This document shows, one piece after another, positions 35,981 through 42,093 of a stretch of 42,093 bases of DNA. The stretch is from Paludibacteraceae bacterium. GTDB lineage: Bacteria > Bacteroidota > Bacteroidia > Bacteroidales > Paludibacteraceae. The stretch is from the NCBI GenBank assembly GCA_017632345.1, contig JAGBRL010000039.1, forward strand, positions 1-42,093. Direction: 5' to 3'. Both the position numbers and the translations under genes were made by a program. The notes under the pieces are model-generated. The model ran no database searches. It was given only the letters and a program-made list of their open reading frames with translations, and was not told where the DNA came from. How positions within the stretch are numbered: the first letter of the stretch is position 1; every line of letters begins with the position of its first letter.

Positions 35981-36964
35981 TTAAATAAACAGTAAAATAG
36001 TGTAAGTCACGTATGCGGCAAGGCAGCAGAAGCCCCAGATGCGTCCTATCTCGCCGTTGTTTGCGTTCCACAGAGCGGAAATTTTGCCGCTGCTGCGCAT
36101 CAGCTCCATGTTTTTAGTCACGTTAATCATGCCTATCAAAAGCAAGACGGAAAATCCGATCGTCCAGTATATGTCAGTTATGAACGTTTCCGGGTTGAAG
36201 TCGATAGGGGATATTATCGAAGAGACGCCCAGAACCGCGCCTATGTTGAACGTGTTTGAGCCTATGACGTTGCCTATTGTCATTCCGACCTCTTTCTTAA
36301 TTACGGAGATGATAGAGGCCGTTAGTTCCGGAAGACTTGTGCCGATAGCTACAATTGTGACCGATATGACCTTTTCTGAAATTCCAAAATTCTTGGCAAT
36401 GACAGATGCTCCCTCGACCATCTGGTCCGAGCCGAAGGCAAGCCCCGCAAGCGAAGCGATGAGGATGATTACGTTCAGCCATATATTTTTCTTCGGTGCC
36501 TCAACCTCTGCATTTTTCGTCTCCTTCTTTGACTTGATGATGAGCCATGCGGTGTATGCGATAAGCGCAGCCAGCAGCAAACTGCCTTCAACTCTTCCGA
36601 AGTGCCCGTCGTATGCAAACAGCAAGGCTGCGAGGGCAAACGCAATCATCACCTTGACGTCTATCTTGATGGAGGCACGGCTCACAAGAAAGGGCAGGAG
36701 CAGCGCGGTAAGCCCCATTATGAAACCTATGTTGACGATGTTCGACCCGAACACGTTGCCGAGCGCAATTTCCGAGTGCCCGTTTAAACTTGCGTTGGAA
36801 CTGACAAGCAGCTCAGGAGCGGATGTGCCGAAAGCGACGATGGTAAGCCCGATCACAAGCGACGAGAGTTTAAATTTGCGAGCTATGTCTGACGCAGATT
36901 CCACAAGGTAGTTTCCTGAGAAAATAAGCAATGCCAATCCGCCAATTAGCTGTAAATATTCCAT
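35981..36964 (-). CDS. CaCA-family sodium/calcium exchanger-like protein
   Basis: I choose the ATG at 36964 (MEYLQLIGGLALLIFSGNYL) because the longer frame adds an unlikely hydrophobic leader. The 327-residue protein has two related halves with the alpha-repeats VAFGTSAPELLVSSNASLNG and VAIGTSLPELTASIISVIKK, and GNVFGSNIVNIGFI and GNVIGSNTFNIGAV. These are typical of YrbG-like exchangers. About ten hydrophobic helices are visible. It probably expels Ca2+ or a similar cation in exchange for Na+. Confidence 0.95.
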   Translation of the reverse strand: MEYLQLIGGLALLIFSGNYLVESASDIARKFKLSSLVIGLTIVAFGTSAPELLVSSNASLNGHSEIALGNVFGSNIVNIGFIMGLTALLLPFLVSRASIKIDVKVMIAFALAALLFAYDGHFGRVEGSLLLAALIAYTAWLIIKSKKETKNAEVEAPKKNIWLNVIILIASLAGLAFGSDQMVEGASVIAKNFGISEKVISVTIVAIGTSLPELTASIISVIKKEVGMTIGNVIGSNTFNIGAVLGVSSIISPIDFNPETFITDIYWTIGFSVLLLIGMINVTKNMELMRSSGKISALWNANNGEIGRIWGFCCLAAYVTYTILLFI

Positions 36965-37028
36965 AAAAAAATAACAATATATAAGGTGAAACATTAAAAA
37001 CAGCAGGCAAACCTTTTGCAAGTTCGCC

Positions 37029-37055
37029 TAACTTTGCTACTTTCGCACAAAAATA
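37029..37055. promoter_or_regulatory. possible divergent promoters between exchanger and MBL genes
   Basis: TAACTTTG at 37029-37036 on the plus strand and TATTTTTG at 37055-37048 on the minus strand both match TAnnTTTG. The first would serve the MBL gene (start 37065) and the second the exchanger gene. Neither has a clear -33 element. Confidence 0.4.
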
Positions 37056-37064
37056 CAATTTTAA

Positions 37065-37877
37065 ATGGATTTATTTAACATAGAGACAGGTTTTTTTTTA
37101 GTCGATGGAGGCGCGCTTTTTGGCGTTGTGCCTAAATTGGCGTGGAATGCCGAATATGAGTGCGACGAAAATAATTTCTGCAAGCTTGTGATGCGTTCGC
37201 TTCTTATCAAGTCTAAAGACAAATTGATACTTGTGGACGCTGGTGTCGGAATTAAGCATCAGGATGTTATGTCGGAGTTCGGATTTAGCGGACTGAAACC
37301 GGTTGAAGAGGAGCTGAAGAGGCTCGGTTTCTCTTGCTCTGACGTGACGGACGTTGTGCTTACTCACCTGCACTTCGAGCATTGCGGCGGTTGTACTTGG
37401 ATTGACTATGACTTCAAGCTTCAGATGACCTTCCCGAACGCTACGCACTGGGTGGCGGAAGAGCAGTGGAAGGCTATGCTGAACCCGTCGGCAAGGGAAG
37501 AGAACTCTTTCTTCCTCGCTGACATGATGGAGGTGTTCAAAAAAGAGAAACTGAAGTGGATAAACGATGAGCAGGAGATTGCGGACGGTGTCAGGCTTGC
37601 TTTTGCTGACGGGCACACAAAGGCGCAGATTGTGGTCTATGTGAACGACGGCAAGGAAAACATAATCTTTGCAGGCGATGTTGTGCCGACTGCCGCTAAT
37701 GTGCCGCTGGACTGGCTTAGCGCGTATGACCTCGACCAGGTGGCCGCGCTTGAGGCTAAACGCAATATTCTTGAGTTTGCCGTCAAGAACGGCAGCAAGC
37801 TGTTTTTCTGCCACGACAAAAAGGTGGTGTCTGCAAAGATTGCGAAGGCGAAGGATTTTTATGCAGTGGTGGAGTAG
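37065..37877 (+). CDS. metallo-beta-lactamase-fold hydrolase
   Basis: The 270-residue protein has the MBL fold. Its first metal motif is THLHFEHCGG, in which the usual Asp of HxHxDH is Glu. Further ligands are in ADGHTKAQ, AGDVVPTAAN and FCHDKK. The fold and length resemble lactonase-like members, whose substrates range from acyl-homoserine lactones to other esters. The substrate cannot be read from the sequence. No signal peptide is present. Confidence 0.9.
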   Translation: MDLFNIETGFFLVDGGALFGVVPKLAWNAEYECDENNFCKLVMRSLLIKSKDKLILVDAGVGIKHQDVMSEFGFSGLKPVEEELKRLGFSCSDVTDVVLTHLHFEHCGGCTWIDYDFKLQMTFPNATHWVAEEQWKAMLNPSAREENSFFLADMMEVFKKEKLKWINDEQEIADGVRLAFADGHTKAQIVVYVNDGKENIIFAGDVVPTAANVPLDWLSAYDLDQVAALEAKRNILEFAVKNGSKLFFCHDKKVVSAKIAKAKDFYAVVE

Positions 37878-37941
37878 TGTTGCGCTTTCTTGCAGGATTA
37901 AATTTTAACTGTTCTTTAGTCTGATTTTGACAGACTTGCAT

Positions 37942-37949
37942 TATTTTTG
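37942..37949 (+). promoter_or_regulatory. possible -7 element of the TPR gene
   Basis: TATTTTTG matches TAnnTTTG and would start transcription near 37955, 16 nt before the ATG at 37971. No -33 element is evident. Confidence 0.45.
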
Positions 37950-37970
37950 CACTGTAATTCAATTGGATTG

Positions 37971-39371
37971 ATGAAAGATAATGATTCCATATTGCCGAAT
38001 GACGGTCAGAAGGATACGTTAAGGAGATACGAACGGTCTCTCAGCGAGGGGCGTGCCGAATATTTCGGGACAGACGAGCTGGAGGTTGTGGTGGATTATT
38101 ATATCCAGAGGCTGAAGTTCCAAAAGGCGAAGGAGGCTGTTGATTTTGGACTGGCTCAGCACCCCGGAAACGTGATGCTGCTGTCTAAGGCCGCGCGTAT
38201 ATGTATCGAGAACGGAGAGATGGAGAAGGCGAGGGAGCTTGTGTCTGGCTTGCTGGAGCGCGAGCCTGGCAACCGGGCTTTGCTGTTCCTTTCGGGCGAA
38301 CTGGAGCTTGCCGAGGGCGACGTTGTTGCGGCCAAGGAGGCTTTTGACAAGGTGCTGTCCGGAAATGCGCAGGACATCGATGAGGTCTGCCTCGATATTG
38401 CGTATGTTTATATCTCGAAGATGTCTTTCGAGGCGGCTCTTCATTTCCTGAAGATGGGCTTCAAGGCTAACAGCCTTAACATCACACTCTGCTTCGAACT
38501 GGCTTTTTGTCTGGAACAGACGGGGGCGACGGACGAGGCTGTTTCTGTGTATAATCATATTCTTGACCAAAACCCATTCTCGAACGAGGCTTGGTTCAAT
38601 TTGGGCATGCTGCTTTTCAGACTTGAAGATTATGAAAAGGCGGCGGAGGCGTTCGATTTCGCGTTCCTCAACGGTGAGGGCGATTTCGAGGCGCTGCTGC
38701 ATAAGGGCCACTCATATTTTCAGGCTAACGAGTTCGACAAGGCTATCGAAACTTACAAGGAGTATGGAGAAAATACTAAGTTCGATGCCGCGTTTAACGT
38801 CTATATGGGCGAGTGCTACGAAAAGCAGAGCAAGTTCGAAGAGGCGATGCCTTTCTACGGCAAAGCGCTGGAACTTAATCCGATGAGCATCGAGGCTTGG
38901 GCGGGTATGTGCGTGTGCTTGCTGGAACTGGAACGCTTTGAACAGGCTCTGGATGTCTCTGCCGAAGCTATTGCGGAGAATCCGGACTTCTGCGATTTCT
39001 GGATATATAGGGCGGAGGCGCTGGTGAACCTTGACCGGACGGCCGACGCTTTGCAGTGTTATAAAAAAGCGCTGGAAATTAACCCTAATCAGGCTGACAC
39101 TTATCTTGCGCTGGGGAATATGAGTCTGGACTTATGTGATTATGAACTGGCGCTGGCAAGCTATAAAAAGGCTGAGGCTCTGATGCCGGACGCCGCTCCG
39201 CTGCCGCTGTTTTTCGCTATTGTTTACTGCAAATTGGGGCAGGTTGACTTGGCTCTGAAATATTTGCCGGAGGCGATGAAAAGGGATGACGACGCGCTTA
39301 CGCTATTCTTTGATGTGTGCTCGGAGGCTAAACAGGACAGCCGGTTTCGGGATTTTCTCAAGTTGATGTGA
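37971..39371 (+). CDS. cytoplasmic TPR-repeat protein
   Basis: The ATG at 37971 (MKDNDSILPNDGQ) is preferred over an upstream start at 37947 because the latter overlaps the likely promoter. The 466-residue product is a chain of about a dozen 34-residue helical pairs, such as AWFNLGMLLFRLEDYEKAAE, AFNVYMGECYEKQSKFEEAM and TYLALGNMSLDLCDYELALA. No signal peptide or enzyme domain is seen. It is a scaffold of unknown partner, common in Bacteroidales. Confidence 0.88.
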   Translation: MKDNDSILPNDGQKDTLRRYERSLSEGRAEYFGTDELEVVVDYYIQRLKFQKAKEAVDFGLAQHPGNVMLLSKAARICIENGEMEKARELVSGLLEREPGNRALLFLSGELELAEGDVVAAKEAFDKVLSGNAQDIDEVCLDIAYVYISKMSFEAALHFLKMGFKANSLNITLCFELAFCLEQTGATDEAVSVYNHILDQNPFSNEAWFNLGMLLFRLEDYEKAAEAFDFAFLNGEGDFEALLHKGHSYFQANEFDKAIETYKEYGENTKFDAAFNVYMGECYEKQSKFEEAMPFYGKALELNPMSIEAWAGMCVCLLELERFEQALDVSAEAIAENPDFCDFWIYRAEALVNLDRTADALQCYKKALEINPNQADTYLALGNMSLDLCDYELALASYKKAEALMPDAAPLPLFFAIVYCKLGQVDLALKYLPEAMKRDDDALTLFFDVCSEAKQDSRFRDFLKLM

Positions 39372-39429
39372 TTCAGATTGCTTGACGTTTTTTTAATGGA
39401 CTCTTATGTCCGCTTATTTATAATTTCTT

Positions 39430-40200
39430 ATGAAGAAAAATTTTTTGCGTAATATTTTGCTGCTTGCAGGCTCGCTTCTGACGGTTGCGCTTGCAGGGTG
39501 CGGAGAGGGTGAGAACACTTACGAATATAGGTTGCAGAATCAAACTCAAAAGGTCATTTGCATAAATTATGAGCTGCATGACAGCCCCAAGATTGAATAT
39601 GACACCTTGCAGCCGGGCGAAAATGCTCTGATATACACAAGAGAGGAGGTCTCTGGCGATGGCATTTGGGATATTGAGTCCGGCTCTGTGTTGTTTGCGA
39701 TACGAAAACTGAAAGTCAGCATAAACGACTCTATCTACACAGAAAATCTGTGCACTAGAAAAGTTTGGCAAGGCCCGCAGGAGGAAGACGGTGTGGGGAT
39801 ATACTGCATGCCTGTGGTGGATTCGCTCTTCGTGTTGTACAAAAAATGGTATCGTTATGAACTAAACAATAACACATCTAAAGATGTTTTTTTTGTTCTG
39901 CATAAGGAAGAGGAGAACGAGACCGATTCTGTAAGTGTGCTGGCTGGCGAAAGTTTGCTGCTGGATACGAAAAGCAATGTGGCGAGGTGTCTTGCAGACC
40001 TTTACGCAGAGGGTCACAAAATAGGGAATGTGGACATCTCCGATTTCAGGGTGCAGACGGATACTGGACTGGCGCTTGTCAATAATTATAACGCTAATGA
40101 TATTGCCAATTGGACTTTCTTGCGCGAATTGGTAGAAAATGATACCATTGGCCGATATGTGCTGAATCTGGAGGAGAGTGTTTTTGACAATATGCAGTAA
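39430..40200 (+). CDS. lipoprotein with an internal duplication
   Basis: The 256-residue product has a signal peptide ending LTVALAGC, a good lipobox, so it should be lipid-anchored. Two similar stretches follow, YEYRLQNQTQKVICINYELH with TLQPGENALIYT, and YRYELNNNTSKDVFFVLHKE with SVLAGESLLLDT. The protein therefore seems to be built from two copies of one beta-rich domain of about 100 residues. I do not recognise the family. MITE copy 3 begins 10 bp after its stop. Confidence 0.8.
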   Translation: MKKNFLRNILLLAGSLLTVALAGCGEGENTYEYRLQNQTQKVICINYELHDSPKIEYDTLQPGENALIYTREEVSGDGIWDIESGSVLFAIRKLKVSINDSIYTENLCTRKVWQGPQEEDGVGIYCMPVVDSLFVLYKKWYRYELNNNTSKDVFFVLHKEEENETDSVSVLAGESLLLDTKSNVARCLADLYAEGHKIGNVDISDFRVQTDTGLALVNNYNANDIANWTFLRELVENDTIGRYVLNLEESVFDNMQ

Positions 40201-40209
40201 TGTATTTAA

Positions 40210-40337
40210 GGTGGGCTTCGGGCACTGTGACCGACTGTCAATCAGTAAGTTGCCGAAATAAATCAAAAAGTGCCGAAAAGTTCGTCCCCTTGATTTATAC
40301 TTTCTTGATTATAAACGGTGAATTTATAGAACTCACC
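40210..40337 (-). mobile_element. MITE copy 3 (128 bp, internally deleted, TSD TTAA)
   Basis: The right end TGAATTTATAGAACTCACC is nearly the same as in copy 2. The left end keeps only about the first 10 bp (GGTGGGCTTC) and then joins the interior, so a segment of about 70 bp is missing. TTAA flanks both sides (40206-40209 and 40338-40341). It lies 16 bp upstream of aroE. Confidence 0.85.
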
Positions 40338-40353
40338 TTAATTACATATATAT

Positions 40354-41088
40354 ATGTACGGATTGATAGGGAAAACATTGGTGCACTCCTTCTCTAAAAA
40401 TTTCTTTACCGAAAAGTTTAAGAGAGATGGTATTGATGATAAATATGAGTTGTTCGAGTTGCCGGAGATAGAGCAGTTCAGAGATTTGGTTGACAATGTG
40501 CCGCTGAACGGGCTGAACGTGACAATCCCCTACAAAGAGCAGGTGATGCAGTTTCTTGACGAAATTGACGAGACCGCCAAAGCCATAAATGCGGTGAATA
40601 CGGTGAAATTTATGAGAAAAGCGGACGGCTCTCTGTTTTTAAAGGGGTATAATACAGATGTGATAGGATTTTCCGAATCGCTCAGGCCGTTGCTGAAAAA
40701 TTACCACACGCACGCTTTGGTTTTGGGAACTGGCGGAGCGGCTAAGGCAGTGGCGTATGCGCTGGGCAAGTTCGGAATAGATTATAAGTTTGTGTCGAGA
40801 GAAAAGCGCGGAGATAACTTCACTTACGGAGAACTTGACGAAAAGATTTTGCAAAAGTACTTGCTGATAGTCAACTGTTCGCCGCTCGGAACGTTTCCTA
40901 ACGTGGACGCGGCGCCGGACATTCCTTATCAGTTTCTTGGTGCGGAGCATCTGCTTTATGATTTGGTATATAACCCAGAAAAGACATTGTTCATGAAAAA
41001 GGGCGAGGCACAAGGCACAGTTGTGAAGAATGGTCTCGAAATGCTTCATGGTCAGGCTCTGGCTGCATGGGACATTTGGCAAAGATAG
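40354..41088 (+). CDS. aroE: shikimate dehydrogenase
   Basis: The 244-residue enzyme reduces 3-dehydroshikimate with NADPH in aromatic amino acid synthesis. It has the substrate motif HSFSKNFF, the catalytic Lys in LNVTIPYKEQ, NAVNTV, the nucleotide-binding loop LGTGGAAKAV, and NCSPLGT. GLEMLHGQALAAWDIW at the C-terminus is characteristic. It is somewhat shorter than the E. coli enzyme. Its start follows MITE copy 3, so that insertion may affect its expression. Confidence 0.95.
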   Translation: MYGLIGKTLVHSFSKNFFTEKFKRDGIDDKYELFELPEIEQFRDLVDNVPLNGLNVTIPYKEQVMQFLDEIDETAKAINAVNTVKFMRKADGSLFLKGYNTDVIGFSESLRPLLKNYHTHALVLGTGGAAKAVAYALGKFGIDYKFVSREKRGDNFTYGELDEKILQKYLLIVNCSPLGTFPNVDAAPDIPYQFLGAEHLLYDLVYNPEKTLFMKKGEAQGTVVKNGLEMLHGQALAAWDIWQR

Positions 41089-41179
41089 TTCGGGGCTGCA
41101 AAGTACAGGCCGTGTCCCGTTTTTATGTTTTTTCGATTTGCGGCTTTTGCGAATTATAAAAATTACAAGAAACAGAAAC

Positions 41180-42093
41180 ATGAAGAAGAAATTCAACACT
41201 ACCGGCAGCTGCAACCCTGCCCAGCACTATATGGTTGACACGAGCAAAAAGCTCGCGCAGATAGAGGAGTACATCGAGGAGGGCTCGTACTTCACCATCA
41301 ACCGTGCACGGCAGTTCGGCAAGACAACAACGCTGAATTCATTGTTCAGGTTGCTGTCAAGAAGTTACGTCATAATAAAGATAAGTTTCGAGGGATTTGG
41401 TCCTGACAGCTATAAAAACGAGGAGTCGTTTGTCCGCTCTTTTATGGAAGAAGTCGCAGACCGGCTCGTCAAAACAAAGCAGGCGGATTATGCGGAAGCG
41501 TGGTGCAAGCCGGTTGCATCGTTGAACGAACTATCTCGCAAAATAAATGATTTTTGCGGCAAATGCGAAAGTGGAGTTGTGTTGCTTATTGACGAGGTTG
41601 ACAAGAGTTTGGATAATCAGATGTTCCTTCACTTCCTCGGAATGCTTCGTGACCTTTATTTGGAAAGAAGCGAGTCTGGCGATATGACTTCCACCTTCCA
41701 CAGTGTCATCCTCGCCGGCGTTTACGACGTGAAGAACCTCAAGCTAAAGCTTCGTCCCGACGAGGAACGCAAATATAACTCGCCTTGGAACATCGCCGCC
41801 GACTTCAACGTGGACATGACCTTCCATCCGGACGAAATCATAACGATGCTCAACGAGTACGAGGCGGATTATCATACAGGTATGGATAAAGAGTTTATCT
41901 CTAATGAGATATACAAATACACCAGCGGCTATCCGTTTCTTGTGAGCAAGATTTGCGAACTGATAGACAGGCGTTTTGAAAAGGACTGGAGCGAAAGGGG
42001 CATTCAGATGGCCGTGAAGGAAATCGTGAAAGGAAACAGCGGAACACTCATTGACGACATCTCAAAAAATCTTGAGAATAATGAGGAGTTGCG
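41180..42093 (+). CDS. AAA-like ATPase, truncated by the window end
   Basis: The ATG at 41180 begins MKKKFNTTGSCNPAQHYMVD and the frame stays open to the last base, giving 304 residues. The Walker A-like motif is INRARQFGKTTTL and the Walker B LLIDEVDKS. This type is abundant in Bacteroidales and often has a C-terminal nuclease-like domain, which lies outside the window if present. Its role is not established. Confidence 0.8.
   Translation, partial: MKKKFNTTGSCNPAQHYMVDTSKKLAQIEEYIEEGSYFTINRARQFGKTTTLNSLFRLLSRSYVIIKISFEGFGPDSYKNEESFVRSFMEEVADRLVKTKQADYAEAWCKPVASLNELSRKINDFCGKCESGVVLLIDEVDKSLDNQMFLHFLGMLRDLYLERSESGDMTSTFHSVILAGVYDVKNLKLKLRPDEERKYNSPWNIAADFNVDMTFHPDEIITMLNEYEADYHTGMDKEFISNEIYKYTSGYPFLVSKICELIDRRFEKDWSERGIQMAVKEIVKGNSGTLIDDISKNLENNEEL

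Overview
This window comes from a member of the Bacteroidota, most likely the order Bacteroidales. The evidence is the gene order of one long ribosomal operon running from rpsL to rplQ with fusA but no tuf, promoters of the TAnnTTTG type, few Shine-Dalgarno sequences, and close protein resemblance throughout to Bacteroides/Porphyromonas relatives. I cannot name a genus from the sequence alone.

Layout. (1) 100-5480, minus strand: a three-gene operon encoding a four-helix membrane protein of the DUF4407 type with a long coiled coil, a 1066-residue HerA-like P-loop ATPase, and a small protein with a glycine-rich hydrophobic N-terminus. It looks like an accessory system and I do not recognise it as a named one. 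(2) 5481-6799: a gene-free stretch with three copies of a covarying stem-loop element, two short hairpin motifs and one MITE. (3) 6800-8096: a lipoprotein gene and a TPR-protein gene converging on each other. (4) 8275-26468: the 18-kb str/S10/spc/alpha ribosomal superoperon, with a promoter in front and a strong terminator behind. (5) 26469-32400: a type V-A CRISPR locus on the minus strand, with a 13-repeat array, a broken cas4 relic and an apparently intact cas12a. No cas1 or cas2 is present. (6) 32508-41088: housekeeping genes (HIT protein, greA, S41 protease, dCMP deaminase, cation exchanger, MBL hydrolase, TPR protein, lipoprotein, aroE), with two more MITE copies. (7) 41180-end: an AAA-like ATPase gene cut by the window edge.

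The most exciting point is the cas12a leader. Directly downstream of a TAnnTTTG promoter lies a solitary 20-nt copy of the crRNA handle, followed by a guide-like sequence. The first 12 nt of that guide recur, next to a TTTA PAM, just upstream of the same promoter. This is the arrangement expected of a Cas12a autorepression RNA (a CreR-type mini-CRISPR). Together with the decayed cas4 and missing cas1/cas2, it suggests a locus that can no longer acquire spacers but still tunes its effector level.

The second point is a MITE family. Its three copies have 19-bp terminal inverted repeats and each is flanked by its own 4-bp AT-only target duplication (TAAA, TATA, TTAA). The third is the covarying stem-loop family at 5566-6190, one copy of which ends in a T-tract just upstream of the DUF4407/HerA operon and in the same orientation.
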